From Beijerinckiaceae bacterium (GTDB taxonomy: Bacteria > Pseudomonadota > Alphaproteobacteria > Rhizobiales > Beijerinckiaceae): DNA of 64,000 nucleotides. Where the stretch lies: positions 20,645 to 84,644 of the forward strand of contig WSYC01000008.1 in the NCBI GenBank assembly GCA_009773635.1, written 5' to 3'. Positions 18,709 to 28,836 of this stretch are shown piece by piece. Position 1 is the stretch's first letter; every line of letters begins with the position of its first letter. The notes beneath the pieces were generated by a model, which saw only the letters and a program-made list of their open reading frames with translations, made no database searches and was not told the origin of the DNA. The translations under genes and the position numbers were made by a program.

Positions 18709-19956
18709 TTGACCGAGATCCCGATCCAGCATGCCGCCTCAGCAGAGTGGCTGGTTGCCGCGCCTGCGGGTGCGCCGAAGCCGAATCTTGCCGGCATGCC
18801 GCGCGCGGCGCTGGCCGAATTCCTGCGCACCATCGGCGTGCCGGAGAAGGAAATTCGCATGCGCGTCGCGCAGCTCTGGCACTGGATCTATGTGCGCGGG
18901 GCGACGGATTTTGCGGAGATGACCAATGTCGCCCGCTCCCTGCATGGGGTGCTGGACGCGGCAGCGACACTTCAGCGACCCGAAATCGTCCGCGAGCAGG
19001 TTTCCTCCGATGGCACCCGCAAATGGGTGCTGCGCCTGCCATCGAAGGGCGTGCACGACAAAGGCGCCGAGGTTGAATGCGTCTATATTCCCGAGAAGGA
19101 TCGCGGCACGCTCTGCGTCTCCAGCCAGGTCGGCTGCACGCTCAACTGCTCGTTCTGCCACACCGGCACGCAGAAGCTGGTGCGCAACCTCGAAGCCTGG
19201 GAGATCGTCGCACAGGTGATCGTCGCGCGTGACCGCCTCGGCGATTATCAGGGCCGCACCCCGCCCGAAGGCGCTTTCGTGCCGAATGATGGCGGGCGCT
19301 TCGTCTCGAACATCGTGTTCATGGGGATGGGCGAGCCGCTCTACAACTACGACAACGTGCGCGATGCGATCGGCGTGCTTGTCGATCCCGATGGCATCCA
19401 GCTCTCGAAGCGCAAGGTCACCGTCTCCACTTCCGGCGTGGTGCCGGAGATCGCGCGCCTTGGCGCTGAGGCCGGGACCTCGCTCGCGATTTCGCTGCAC
19501 GCGACCAACGATGCGCTGCGCGATGTTCTGGTGCCGATCAACAAGAAATACCCGATCGCGGAACTGCTGCAGGCCTGCCGCGATTACCCTTGCGCCTCGA
19601 ACGCGCGGCGCATCACCTTTGAATACGTCATGCTCAAGGGCGTCAACGACAGCCTCGCGGAAGCGCGGGCGCTGGTGAAGCTGCTCAAGGGCGTGCACGC
19701 CAAGATCAACCTGATCCCGTTCAACCCCTGGCCGGGTTCGTCCTACGAATGCTCGGACTGGGCGCAGATCGAGCGCTTCTCGGATGTGATTTTCGAGGCC
19801 GGCTATTCCTCGCCGATCCGCACGCCGCGCGGGCGGGATATTCTCGCTGCCTGCGGGCAGCTGAAAAGCGATACCGAGAAGATGCGCGCCCGCACGCGGC
19901 TGATGCTTGATGCGGAACTGGCGCTGGAAACCCAGCTCGCGCTTGGTGCGGACTGA
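18709..19956 (+). CDS. rlmN: 23S rRNA A2503 / tRNA A37 C2-methyltransferase RlmN
   Basis: A radical SAM enzyme that methylates C2 of adenosine in 23S rRNA and in tRNA. The 4Fe-4S motif is Cys143-TLN-Cys147-SF-Cys150, preceded by LCVSSQVG, and followed by [12 protein letters not shown] and SLHATND. A further cysteine near the C-terminus (DILAACGQL) matches the second catalytic cysteine of the family. The start is unclear: TTG at 18709 follows the IalB stop by 10 bp and gives 415 residues; an earlier TTG at 18658 would overlap that gene by 41 bp. Probably co-transcribed with the IalB-like gene. Confidence 0.95.
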   Translation: MTEIPIQHAASAEWLVAAPAGAPKPNLAGMPRAALAEFLRTIGVPEKEIRMRVAQLWHWIYVRGATDFAEMTNVARSLHGVLDAAATLQRPEIVREQVSSDGTRKWVLRLPSKGVHDKGAEVECVYIPEKDRGTLCVSSQVGCTLNCSFCHTGTQKLVRNLEAWEIVAQVIVARDRLGDYQGRTPPEGAFVPNDGGRFVSNIVFMGMGEPLYNYDNVRDAIGVLVDPDGIQLSKRKVTVSTSGVVPEIARLGAEAGTSLAISLHATNDALRDVLVPINKKYPIAELLQACRDYPCASNARRITFEYVMLKGVNDSLAEARALVKLLKGVHAKINLIPFNPWPGSSYECSDWAQIERFSDVIFEAGYSSPIRTPRGRDILAACGQLKSDTEKMRARTRLMLDAELALETQLALGAD

Positions 19957-20084
19957 TTCAGAATTCTGTAAAGTTAATTTCAATTCAGCGTGGTGTGTGC
20001 CCCGGCACAGCGGCTTCGGCAGCACATTTGTAAATCTCGCAACGCTATCTTCTTCCACCAAGAAGACGTGTTGGGGAGCGCAAG

Positions 20085-20933
20085 ATGAACCTCGTAGGAC
20101 GTTTCATCGCCCGGTTTCTGGAAAAACCGCTCGCAGGCTACAAGCCGGCGACGACCCCGGATTTCACCATCCTGCGCTCCGTTCTCAAACCTGCCGATGT
20201 CATTCTCGTCGAGGGCAACAACCGCGTTTCCTCCGTCATCAAGTATCTCACGCAGTCGACCTGGTCGCATTCGGCGATCTATGTCGGCGATGTCCTCGGC
20301 CGCAGCGAGCCTGACGGCGAGCCGCATGTGCTGATCGAGGCGGAGATGACGCAGGGCGTCGTCTCCTCGCCGCTGTCGAAGTATCGCGATTGCCACATCC
20401 GCATCTGCCGCCCGGCGGCGCTACGCCCCGAAGATCAGGTTCGCGTCGTCGAGTTCCTGAAGGCCCGCATCGGCCATGAGTATGACATCAAGAACGTGCT
20501 CGATCTCGCCCGCTTCCTGATCCCGATGCCGATCCCGGCACGCTATCGCCGCCGCATGCTGGCGCTCGGTTCGGGTGATCCCTCCCGCGCGATCTGCTCG
20601 ACGTTGATCGCGGAAGCGTTCCAGTCCGTGCATTACCCGATCCTGCCGCGCGTCGAGAATGTCGTTGACCGCAAGAAGGTCCGCTCGCGCTATGCTCGCC
20701 GCGAGATCCTGCACATCCGCCATCATTCGCTCTATGCGCCCCGCGATTTCGATATCTCGCCGTATTTCGGCGTGGTGAAACCGACAATCGAGGCCGGGTT
20801 CGATTACAAGGCGCTGCGCTGGGCCGGCAATTTCGCGGTCTCCCCGGTCAAGGCGGTCAATGAGCCGATGGTGCCCGGCTGGTCGACAGCGCATCTGCCG
20901 GAGTTCGCGACCGCAGCCGCCCAGACGGATTGA
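20085..20933 (+). CDS. YiiX/YebB-like permuted NlpC/P60 hydrolase
   Basis: A 282-residue protein with the circularly permuted papain-like fold: ADVILVEGNNRVSSVIKYLT, then the histidine in STWSHSAIYVGD (near 57-68), an acidic VLIEAEMTQG, and the nucleophile-type cysteine in AICSTLIAEAF (near 168). In permuted NlpC/P60 enzymes the His precedes the Cys, as here. Relatives cleave or bind lipid-linked or amide substrates; the real substrate is unknown. No signal peptide is visible. The ATG at 20085 has GGGGAGCGCAAG upstream. Convergent with the LysE-type exporter. Confidence 0.82.
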   Translation: MNLVGRFIARFLEKPLAGYKPATTPDFTILRSVLKPADVILVEGNNRVSSVIKYLTQSTWSHSAIYVGDVLGRSEPDGEPHVLIEAEMTQGVVSSPLSKYRDCHIRICRPAALRPEDQVRVVEFLKARIGHEYDIKNVLDLARFLIPMPIPARYRRRMLALGSGDPSRAICSTLIAEAFQSVHYPILPRVENVVDRKKVRSRYARREILHIRHHSLYAPRDFDISPYFGVVKPTIEAGFDYKALRWAGNFAVSPVKAVNEPMVPGWSTAHLPEFATAAAQTD

Positions 20934-20952
20934 GCCTGCCCGCTGGCAAGGC

Positions 20953-21594
20953 TTATCGGCTCTGCGTTCTCAGAACCTGCACGGCAAAGAAGCCGAACAC
21001 GCCCGCGAAGGCGTAATCCACCCCGCGCATGATCCTGGGGTTGCGTTTGAGCATGTCGATGAAGCGCTCGGCCACAAGAATGAGCGCCACGGCAAAGGGT
21101 GTCATGAACAGCACGGCATAGATGCCGAGAAAAAAGAGCTTCCCGGCGGCATGCGGATCACCTGCGGCGATGAACTGTGGCAGGAAAGTGAGGAAAAACA
21201 GCACAACCTTCGGGTTCGTGAGGTTGATCCCGATGCCCATGATGAAGGTCTTGCGCAGCGAGGGAGCCTGCTGGTCGGCATTGGCAAGGTTGAGCGCCGA
21301 GCCGTGGCGGATCGCATCGTAGGCCATCCACAGAAGATAGAGCGCGCCGATGATCTTCACCGTAGTGAACGCGGTGGCCGAGGCCGCGATCAGCGCCGAG
21401 AGCCCGAACGCGGCCGCAAGGGAATGAACGAGATTGCCGGTGCAGGCACCGGTCATCGCGGCAATTCCGGCTTTCCGCCCGCCTTGCACCGTCTTGGCCA
21501 GGAAGAAGCTCATGTCCGGCCCCGGCGTGATGAACAGGATGAAACACGCGATCGAATAGGTGATCATCGTCGAGGTGTCGGGCAGGAAGGTCAT
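20953..21594 (-). CDS. LysE/RhtB family amino acid exporter
   Basis: A 213-residue inner-membrane protein with six hydrophobic helices. The N-terminal FILFITPGPDMSFFLAKTVQ carries the family TPGPD signature, and GIGINLTNPKVVLFFLTFLP is the typical NPK motif region. LysE/RhtB proteins export amino acids or related metabolites using the proton gradient; the substrate is not predictable. The frame opens at 21666, but ATG 21594 (MTFLPDTSTM) begins just before the first helix as usual. A second member of this family is encoded at 38160-38774. Confidence 0.91.
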   Translation of the reverse strand: MTFLPDTSTMITYSIACFILFITPGPDMSFFLAKTVQGGRKAGIAAMTGACTGNLVHSLAAAFGLSALIAASATAFTTVKIIGALYLLWMAYDAIRHGSALNLANADQQAPSLRKTFIMGIGINLTNPKVVLFFLTFLPQFIAAGDPHAAGKLFFLGIYAVLFMTPFAVALILVAERFIDMLKRNPRIMRGVDYAFAGVFGFFAVQVLRTQSR

Positions 21595-21774
21595 CGGGAT
21601 TTCCGTGATCAGCGGGATGTCGAAGGACGAGAATCGTCCGATGAGAATGGAGGGTTCGCGCCGCAAGGTCTACCCGAAACTCCTGTGATCGGGCATCCGT
21701 GATCGCGCGGCAGTCGACAGCCCGGACAGGTCTGCTAGCCTGTCGTTCAACGCCGTCCAGCTTTGAGGTCATCC

Positions 21775-23514
21775 ATGTTCAACCGCACCCTGTTGCTTGC
21801 CGCTCTCGCAGTGTCAGGCGCTTCCACCCTGTTTGCGCAAGGCACCGTTCCCGCCCCCGGCCAACCCGTTCTCTCCGCGCAATCGCGGCTTCTGCCGGTG
21901 CTCGCGCAGAAGGGCATGGTCGCAAGCCAGGAGCGTCGCGCCAGCGAGATCGGCGTCGACATCATGAAGCGTGGCGGCAATGCGGTGGATGCCGCCGTTG
22001 CCACCGGTTTCGCGCTGGCAGTGACACTGCCCCGCGCCGGCAATCTCGGCGGCGGCGGTTTCATGCTCGTGCATGTTGCGAAAACCGGTGAGACCATCGC
22101 CATCGACTACCGTGAAACCGCGCCGGCAGCGGCGACGCGCGACATGTTTCTTGATTCCAAAGGCGATCCGGACCCCGCAAAGTCGCGGGACTCAGGGCTT
22201 TCGGTCGGCGTGCCCGGCACGGTGCGCGGCCTTGCGCTCGCGCATGAGAAATACGGTTCGGGCAAATTCAGCCTCGCGCAACTCGTCGAACCGGCGGCAA
22301 AACTCGCCCGCGAGGGCATTCCTGTGGAGGATGACCTTGCGGACTCCTTGCCCGCAGCCGCGCCGAAGTTCGCGAAATTCCCGGCCTCGGCGGCAGTGTT
22401 CCTGCGCGATGGCAAGGCGCTTCGGCGCGGTGACACCTTCATCCAGCCTGATCTCGCGGTGACGCTGGAGGCCATCCGCCAACAGGGGCCGGATGCGTTC
22501 TACACCGGGCGGATCGCGACCCAGATCGCCCAGGCCGTCCGCGATGCCGGCGGCGTGATGACCGAAGCCGACCTTGCGACCTACAGGCCGGCGCTGCGCG
22601 CCGCGGTTCGCGGCACGTATCGCGGCTACGACATCGCCTCGATGCCGCCGCCCTCCTCCGGCGGGGTGCATCTCATCCAGATCCTCAACATTCTCGAAGG
22701 CTATGACCTCAAGGCGATGGGGGCAGGCAGCGCGGCAGCGCTCCATGTCATGGCGGAGGCGATGAAGCCCGCCTACGCGGATCGCGCGACGTTTCTGGGC
22801 GATCCCGACCGCGTGAAGGTGCCGGTGAAGGGGCTGACGTCGAAGAAATACGCGGAGAGCCAGCGCGCCGCCATCTCGCTCGATCGGGCGCGCAAGGCCG
22901 AGGAGATCAAATCCGGCGACCCCCTTCCTTATGAAAGCGACCAGACCACGCATTTCTCGGTTGTTGATGCCGAGGGCAATGCTGTCGCCAACACCTACAC
23001 CCTCAATTTCTCCTACGGCATGGGCATGATCGCGGCGGGAACCGGCGTGCTCATGAACAACGAGATGGACGATTTCTCCGCCAAGGCGGGTGCGCAGAAC
23101 GCCTATGGTCTCGTCGGCGGAGACACGAATTCGGTCCATCCCGGCGCGCGGCCGCTCTCCTCGATGACGCCGACCTTCCTGTTCCGCGATGGCAAGCTCG
23201 TGCTGGTCACGGGTTCGCCCGGTGGCAGCCGGATCATCACGACCGTGTTGCAGGTCGTCGTCAATGTCATCGACTTCGGCATGAACATCGCAGAAGCCGT
23301 GGCGGCGCCGCGCATCCACCACCAGTGGAAGCCGGATGCCATTGCTATCGAGACCGGTTTTTCGCCGGATACGCTGAAGATGCTGGTGGACAAGGGGCAG
23401 GCGGTGCGGCTCGGCACCACCAGCGGCTCGGCGAATTCGATCCTGCTCACCAAGGAGGGGATAACCGGCGCGTCCGATCCGCGCCAGCGTGGCACGGCGG
23501 CAGCCGGCTACTGA
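21775..23514 (+). CDS. ggt: Gamma-glutamyltransferase / glutathione hydrolase
   Basis: A periplasmic Ntn-hydrolase that removes or transfers the gamma-glutamyl group of glutathione and related compounds. The 579-residue precursor has a signal peptide (MFNRTLLLAALAVSGAST, cleavage near FA-QG). It self-cleaves before the threonine of QTTHFSVVD (Thr391) to give large and small subunits. Other hallmarks are RGGNAVDAAVA, GNLGGGGFMLVH, VGVPGTVRG, PLSSMTPT and TGSPGGSRI. The ATG at 21775 follows GAGGTC; a TTG 12 bp upstream is the earliest in-frame start. Convergent with the DUF1223 gene, 5 bp apart. Confidence 0.96.
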   Translation: MFNRTLLLAALAVSGASTLFAQGTVPAPGQPVLSAQSRLLPVLAQKGMVASQERRASEIGVDIMKRGGNAVDAAVATGFALAVTLPRAGNLGGGGFMLVHVAKTGETIAIDYRETAPAAATRDMFLDSKGDPDPAKSRDSGLSVGVPGTVRGLALAHEKYGSGKFSLAQLVEPAAKLAREGIPVEDDLADSLPAAAPKFAKFPASAAVFLRDGKALRRGDTFIQPDLAVTLEAIRQQGPDAFYTGRIATQIAQAVRDAGGVMTEADLATYRPALRAAVRGTYRGYDIASMPPPSSGGVHLIQILNILEGYDLKAMGAGSAAALHVMAEAMKPAYADRATFLGDPDRVKVPVKGLTSKKYAESQRAAISLDRARKAEEIKSGDPLPYESDQTTHFSVVDAEGNAVANTYTLNFSYGMGMIAAGTGVLMNNEMDDFSAKAGAQNAYGLVGGDTNSVHPGARPLSSMTPTFLFRDGKLVLVTGSPGGSRIITTVLQVVVNVIDFGMNIAEAVAAPRIHHQWKPDAIAIETGFSPDTLKMLVDKGQAVRLGTTSGSANSILLTKEGITGASDPRQRGTAAAGY

Positions 23515-23519
23515 GGCGA

Positions 23520-24272
23520 TCAGGCCCGGATGCCATCCGGGCCGATCAGCGCGCCGGCGAGCACGCTCGCGGGCGCTTCCACCGAACCGATCTGGATCAG
23601 CAGCGCGAAGCCATCAGCGTTGTCGATGGCGATATCCTTGCGGGCAATCGAAACCTTCCGCTCGGGTCCGCCGACAGGGCCGAGATCGATCAGATCGCGG
23701 ACAACATTGCCATAGGTGATCGTGCGGCCGGAATTTTCACCGCGCCCGATCTGCACGATCTGGCGGGAGGTGATCGGCAGCAGCATCAACCGCGCGCGCT
23801 GCAGGGCGGCTTCCGGCACGAAAGCTGTTGCGTTCCAGCCGTCGCCGGCCTTCTCGACGGCAAGACCACTGCCGGTCGGCTTGGTGGTCGACGCCTTCAG
23901 GCGCCCGATGGCCTTGATGTCCGACCCCACGCAATGCGCAGTGCCGTTGACGATGGTCTGCGGCGTGTAGACGCGCTTGCCCGCCACCATCGCCGCATAG
24001 GCGCGTTGACGCCGGGTGAAAGCCGGCTTGGCAAGCGTATCCTTCCACCCGAGGTAATCCCAGATCTCGACGGGATAGGTGAGCGGGATCATGTCCCGCT
24101 GCTTCGCCAGCTCCAGCATGAGGGCATCCGCCGGGGGGCACGAGGAGCAGCCCTGGCTCGTGAATAGCTCGACGATCGTCGGGCTGCCCTCGAAAGATTG
24201 GGCGCGCGCGGCTGCCGGCGCAAAAAGCGCTCCAAGGGACAGGGCCGAGAAGGTGCGACGTGTGAGTGACAT
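23520..24272 (-). CDS. DUF1223 thioredoxin-fold protein with twin-arginine signal
   Basis: A 250-residue protein. The N-terminus, MSLTRRTFSALSLGALFAPA then AAARAQ, looks like a twin-arginine export signal. The mature part begins with VELFTSQGCSSCPPADAL, the CxxC (C-S-S-C) signature of DUF1223 proteins, which have a thioredoxin-like fold and unknown role. HCVGSD and PITSRQIVQIGRGENSGRT are also typical. A periplasmic thiol-disulfide function is inference. It precedes acnA's 3' end on the same strand, but acnA has its own terminator pointing this way, so the two are probably separate transcription units. Confidence 0.87.
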   Translation of the reverse strand: MSLTRRTFSALSLGALFAPAAARAQSFEGSPTIVELFTSQGCSSCPPADALMLELAKQRDMIPLTYPVEIWDYLGWKDTLAKPAFTRRQRAYAAMVAGKRVYTPQTIVNGTAHCVGSDIKAIGRLKASTTKPTGSGLAVEKAGDGWNATAFVPEAALQRARLMLLPITSRQIVQIGRGENSGRTITYGNVVRDLIDLGPVGGPERKVSIARKDIAIDNADGFALLIQIGSVEAPASVLAGALIGPDGIRA

Positions 24273-24375
24273 GGTGATGGTTCTACCCGAAACTGATTTC
24301 GAATTTCATCCAATCCGTTTTGCAGATCAATGACCAATCACAAGCCGGTGTAATCGACCCGACGCAGGATAGCGC

Positions 24376-24408
24376 CATAAAAAACGCCGCGGGAGGACCC
24401 CCGCGGCG
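24376..24408 (-). terminator. Terminator of acnA
   Basis: A 9-bp stem CGCCGCGGG (24385-24393) / CCCGCGGCG (24400-24408) is followed on the minus strand by a T-run (complement of the A-run at 24379-24384). It lies 25 bp beyond the acnA stop. Confidence 0.88.
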
Positions 24409-24433
24409 CCGTCTTGTCGATGTTGCTTCGGTG

Positions 24434-27130
24434 TCAGCTGGCGAGCTGGCGCAGCACATAATGCAGGATGCCACCGTTCTTGTAGTACTCGATCTCGTCG
24501 AGCGTATCGATGCGGCAAAGCAGCGGCACGTCGAACGAGGAGCCGTCGGCGCGGGTGATGGTGGCCTTCATCTTCGAGCGCGGCGCAACCGAGGTCAGCC
24601 CCTCGATCGAGACGGTTTCATCGCCCTTCAGGCCGAGCGTCTGCCAGGAAGTGCCCTCTTCGAAGGTGAAGGGGACAATGCCCATGCCGACAAGGTTCGA
24701 GCGGTGGATACGCTCGAAGCTCTGCGCGATCACGGCCTTGACGCCCAGCAGCATCGTGCCCTTCGCCGCCCAGTCACGGCTCGAGCCGTTACCGTATTCG
24801 ACACCTGCGAAGACGACCAACGGAACCTGCTCGGCCTCGTAACGCATTGCGGCATCGTAGATGAACATCTTCTCGCCCGAGGGCTGGTGGATGGCGTAGC
24901 CGCCTTCCGGGGTGTTGCCATCGGCGTCCTTCACCACGAAGTTCTTGATGCGGATATTGGCGAAGGTGCCGCGCATCATCACTTCATGGTTGCCGCGGCG
25001 CGTGCCGTACTGGTTGAAGTCGGCCGGGCGCACCTGCCGCTCCAAGAGGTAGGCACCCGCCGGCGAGGCCGCCTTGATCGAGCCGGCCGGGGAGATGTGG
25101 TCGGTCGTGATCTTGTCGCCAAAGAGCGCGAGGATGCGGGCGCCCTTGAGGTTGGTGACCGGTTTGGGCGTCTTGGTGATCGTGGTGAAATACGGCGGGT
25201 TCTGAACGTAGGTCGAGCCGGAATTCCACGCGTAAGTCTGGCCGGTCGAGGTCTTGACCCCCTGCCAGCGCGCATCGCCCTTGAACACATCTGCGTATTT
25301 CGAGGCGAAGAGTTCGCGGGTGACGTTTTTCTTGATGTAATCCTGGATTTCCTTCGAGGAGGGCCAGATATCCTTGAGGTAGACGGGCTGGCCGTCCGAA
25401 CCCATGCCGAGCGGCTCCTTGGTGATGTCCCGCGTCACGGAGCCCGCGAGCGCATAGGCCACAACCAGCGGCGGGGACGCGAGATAGTTCGCCTGCACAT
25501 CCGGCGAGACGCGACCTTCGAAGTTGCGGTTGCCCGAGAGCACGGCGGCGGCAATGAGGCCGTTGTCGTTGATCGCCTTCGAGATTTCAGCCGGCAGCGG
25601 GCCGGAGTTGCCGATGCAGGTTGTGCAGCCGAAGCCGACGAGGTTGAAGCCGAGGGCATCAAGTTCCTTCTGCAAGCCGGCGTTCTCGAGGTATTCCGCG
25701 ACGACCTGAGATCCCGGAGCGAGTGAGGTCTTCACCCACGGCTTGGCCTTCAAACCCTTGGCATTGGCGTTGCGGGCGAGCAGACCGGCCGCAATCAGCA
25801 CCGAGGGGTTCGAGGTATTGGTGCAGGAGGTGATCGCTGCAATCGCGACATCGCCATGGCGCAGTTCGAAATCACGGCCTTCGACCTGAACCTTGCGGCC
25901 CTCATCGCCGGCCTTCTTGAACTCGCCCGAGAGCGCGGTCGCGAACCCTGCAGCGATATCGGTCAGCGCAACACGGCCCTCCGGGCGCTTCGGGCCGGCC
26001 ATCGACGGCAGGACGGTGGTGAGGTCGAGGCTGAGCGTATCCGTGAACACCGGGTTGGCGGCACCCTTCTCGCGGAACAGGCCCTGCGCCTTGCAATAGG
26101 CATCCGTCAGCGCCACGCGATCGGCCTCGCGGCCGGTTTCGCGCAGGTAATTCACGGTTTCGGCGTCGCAGGGGAAGAAGCCGCAGGTCGCGCCGTATTC
26201 CGGGCCCATGTTGGCGATCGTCGCGCGGTCCGAGAGCGAGAGCGCATCAAGGCCGGGGCCGTAGAATTCGACGAACTTGCCGACAACGCCCTTCTTGCGC
26301 AGCATCTGCGTCACGGTCAGCACGAGATCGGTCGCGGTGACGCCCTCGTTCAGCTTGCCGGAGAGCTCGAAGCCGATGACTTCGGGGAGCAGCATCGACT
26401 GCGGCTGCCCGAGCATCGCGGCTTCCGCCTCGATGCCACCAACACCCCAGCCGAGCACCGCAAGGCCGTTGACCATGGTGGTGTGGCTGTCAGTGCCGAC
26501 GACGGTATCCGGATAGGCCAAGGTGGAACCGTCGGTATCGCGCTTGGTCCAGACGGTCTGGGCGAGATATTCGACGTTGACCTGATGGCAGATACCGGTG
26601 CCCGGCGGCACGACGCGGAAGTTCGCGAACGCGCCCTGACCCCATTTCAGGAAGTTGTAGCGCTCCATGTTGCGCTCGTATTCGAGCTCCACGTTGCGAT
26701 CGAAGGCCTTGGGCGAGCCGAATTCATCGACGATAACCGAGTGGTCGATCACGAGATCGACCGGCACCAGCGGGTTGATCTTGTTGGGATCACCGCCGAG
26801 CGTGTTCATGCCGTCACGCATCGCGGCGAGGTCGACGACCGCCGGAACGCCGGTGAAATCCTGCATCAGCACGCGGGCCGGGCGGAAGCCGATTTCCTTC
26901 TCGGCCTTGCCCTTGTTGTCGAGCCAGGCGGAGACAGCCTCGATGTCCGCCTTGGTGACCGTGCGGCCGTCTTCATTGCGCAGGAGGTTCTCGAGCAGCA
27001 CCTTCATCGAATAGGGAAGCTGCGAGACGCCCTTCAGGCCATTCTTCTCTGCATCGGGGAGCGAATAATAGGTATAGGTCTTGCCATTGACCTTGAGGTC
27101 CTTGCGGCATTTGAAGCTGTCGAGCGACAT
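24434..27130 (-). CDS. acnA: Aconitate hydratase A
   Basis: The TCA-cycle enzyme that isomerises citrate to isocitrate via cis-aconitate. The 898-residue protein has the AcnA/IRP1 layout. The three iron-sulfur ligands are visible: Cys436 in TSCTNTSNP, and Cys502 and Cys505 in [28 protein letters not shown] and the C-terminal swivel-domain [17 protein letters not shown] with [14 protein letters not shown] are also present. The ATG at 27130 gives [12 protein letters not shown], the usual alphaproteobacterial N-terminus. It is divergent from the ccm operon across about 290 bp, in which I see no gene. Confidence 0.98.
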   Translation of the reverse strand: MSLDSFKCRKDLKVNGKTYTYYSLPDAEKNGLKGVSQLPYSMKVLLENLLRNEDGRTVTKADIEAVSAWLDNKGKAEKEIGFRPARVLMQDFTGVPAVVDLAAMRDGMNTLGGDPNKINPLVPVDLVIDHSVIVDEFGSPKAFDRNVELEYERNMERYNFLKWGQGAFANFRVVPPGTGICHQVNVEYLAQTVWTKRDTDGSTLAYPDTVVGTDSHTTMVNGLAVLGWGVGGIEAEAAMLGQPQSMLLPEVIGFELSGKLNEGVTATDLVLTVTQMLRKKGVVGKFVEFYGPGLDALSLSDRATIANMGPEYGATCGFFPCDAETVNYLRETGREADRVALTDAYCKAQGLFREKGAANPVFTDTLSLDLTTVLPSMAGPKRPEGRVALTDIAAGFATALSGEFKKAGDEGRKVQVEGRDFELRHGDVAIAAITSCTNTSNPSVLIAAGLLARNANAKGLKAKPWVKTSLAPGSQVVAEYLENAGLQKELDALGFNLVGFGCTTCIGNSGPLPAEISKAINDNGLIAAAVLSGNRNFEGRVSPDVQANYLASPPLVVAYALAGSVTRDITKEPLGMGSDGQPVYLKDIWPSSKEIQDYIKKNVTRELFASKYADVFKGDARWQGVKTSTGQTYAWNSGSTYVQNPPYFTTITKTPKPVTNLKGARILALFGDKITTDHISPAGSIKAASPAGAYLLERQVRPADFNQYGTRRGNHEVMMRGTFANIRIKNFVVKDADGNTPEGGYAIHQPSGEKMFIYDAAMRYEAEQVPLVVFAGVEYGNGSSRDWAAKGTMLLGVKAVIAQSFERIHRSNLVGMGIVPFTFEEGTSWQTLGLKGDETVSIEGLTSVAPRSKMKATITRADGSSFDVPLLCRIDTLDEIEYYKNGGILHYVLRQLAS

Positions 27131-27422
27131 CGCGCGAATTCCTTGAAAAGGGTTACGTTCGGGGTGGCCGGGGCAGCCAAGTCAACCTCGGGAGGCATGG
27201 AGTTGGACCATGACCCAGAGCGCGCTTCTTTCTGGCCGGAGCCGGAAGGCGTTCGCGTGCGCCGCCCGGGTGTGCCCGGACCCCGCGCTTAACCCAAGCG
27301 CGCGACGCAGTTGAGCGCTCTATAGATCATTTCTAAATTTCCCGCTACACGCCGATAGAGTGAAGATGCTCAATCCGGCGTGAAAATAATCGCGCGTTGG
27401 CGGATGATCGTCCCGGGTGAGT

Positions 27423-28079
27423 ATGAAACGGAAGAGCAGCGTGAACGGCACCAGCTTCCCCCATGCCGGAGAAATGCGGCTTGAGGCGCGTAACCTCATG
27501 ATCCGGCGCGGCTATCGGCTGCTGTTCGAGGGGCTCGATCTTGATCTCGCGGCGGGCGAGGTCCTCCAGCTCACCGGGCCGAATGGCTCCGGCAAATCGA
27601 CGCTGATGCGCATTCTCGCCGGGTTTTCGCAGGCCGATGCCGGCACGATCCGCTGGCCCGGGCTTGAAGAAGATGATGAGCCCGCCAATGCGCTGCATTA
27701 CCATGGCCATCGCGAGGGCCTGCGCGAGGCGCTGACACCGGCTGAGAATCTTGCCTTCGCCGCCGGGCTCCTTGGCGGCGATGCCGGGTCCATTCCCGAT
27801 GCCCTCGATGCGCTCGATGTCGGCCCGCTGGCAGATCTACCGGTGCAAGTGCTCTCGGCGGGGCAGCGCCGCCGCGTCGCGCTGGCGCGGCTGCTGGTCG
27901 CGCCGCGTCCGGTCTGGCTGCTCGACGAGCCGCTCGCCGCGCTCGATACCGCCGGGCAGGCGCTTGTCGGGCGGTTGCTGGCGGAACATGCGGCCGCAGG
28001 CGGTATGGCCATTGTCGCGACGCACCAGCCGCTGGGGATCGATGTCCGTCATCTGGCGCTTGGGGGCATCCCTTCATGA
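27423..28079 (+). CDS. ccmA: Haem exporter ATP-binding protein CcmA
   Basis: The ATPase of the CcmABCD complex, which releases haem-loaded CcmE for cytochrome c maturation. It has Walker A GPNGSGKST, a Q-loop region HYHGHREGLREALTP typical of CcmA, signature LSAGQRRRVALARLL, and Walker B VWLLDEPLAALD. At 218 residues from ATG 27423 it has about 17 extra residues before MRLEARNLMIRRG, where family members usually begin; other possible starts are GTG 27441, which has GGAAG 6 bp upstream, and ATG 27474. It is the first gene of a tightly packed operon and overlaps ccmB by 4 bp. Confidence 0.94.
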   Translation: MKRKSSVNGTSFPHAGEMRLEARNLMIRRGYRLLFEGLDLDLAAGEVLQLTGPNGSGKSTLMRILAGFSQADAGTIRWPGLEEDDEPANALHYHGHREGLREALTPAENLAFAAGLLGGDAGSIPDALDALDVGPLADLPVQVLSAGQRRRVALARLLVAPRPVWLLDEPLAALDTAGQALVGRLLAEHAAAGGMAIVATHQPLGIDVRHLALGGIPS

Positions 28080-28741
28080 GCGCTATTCTTGCCGTGATCC
28101 GCCGTGAATTGACGCTCGCTCGCCGTATCGGCGCCGGTGTCGAGCTTGGCATCGTTTTTTTCCTCATCCTGATTTCAGTGGTGCCGTTCGCCATAGGCGC
28201 CGACCAGAAGCTCATTGGCCGCATCGCCCCGGCGCTGTTGTGGCTCGCGGCGCTGCTCGCGACCCTGCTCGGGCTTGATCGGTTGCTTCAGGCGGATGAG
28301 GAGGACGGGATCGTCGATCACCTCCAGCTGGCTGAGACGCCGTTGATGCTGGTGCTGGCCGCGAAGGCACTGGCGCACTGGCTGGTAACGGGCCTGCCGC
28401 TCAGCCTCGTCGCACCGCTGCTTGGGCTGATGCTGGCGATCGAGCCGCAGGCGATGCTGCCGCTGTCGATCTCGCTGCTGATCGGCACACCGGCGCTGAC
28501 GTTGATCGGGCTCATCGGGGCGTCGCTCACGGTCAGCCTCAAGCGCGGCGGCTTGTTGCTTTCGGTACTCGTGCTGCCGCTCTCGATCCCGACGCTGATC
28601 TTCGGCGCCACCGTAGTCAAGGAAGCCGCCGCCGGGCGCGCATATTCCACCCCGCTGATGCTGCTCGCCGGTGTCAGCCTGATCATGCTGGTCGTCGCGC
28701 CGCTCGCGGCGGCGGGTGCCCTCAGGTTCGCGCGGAATTGA
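28076..28741 (+). CDS. ccmB: Haem exporter permease CcmB
   Basis: A 221-residue inner-membrane protein with six predicted helices and the CcmB N-terminal pattern LAVIRRELTLARR. It includes the LDRLLQADEEDGIVDHLQLA cytoplasmic loop and the SLKRGGLLLSVLVLPLSIPT segment characteristic of the family. It forms the membrane part of the CcmABCD complex. The ATGA overlap with ccmA indicates translational coupling. Confidence 0.96.
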   Translation: MSAILAVIRRELTLARRIGAGVELGIVFFLILISVVPFAIGADQKLIGRIAPALLWLAALLATLLGLDRLLQADEEDGIVDHLQLAETPLMLVLAAKALAHWLVTGLPLSLVAPLLGLMLAIEPQAMLPLSISLLIGTPALTLIGLIGASLTVSLKRGGLLLSVLVLPLSIPTLIFGATVVKEAAAGRAYSTPLMLLAGVSLIMLVVAPLAAAGALRFARN

Positions 28742-28836
28742 ACACCCATGACCGCTGATTTGATCGATCGTATTTGCGAAGGCGGGGCGTATGCCCTATT
28801 TCATCGCGCGAAGCTTCCCATTCCGGCAGGAACCTG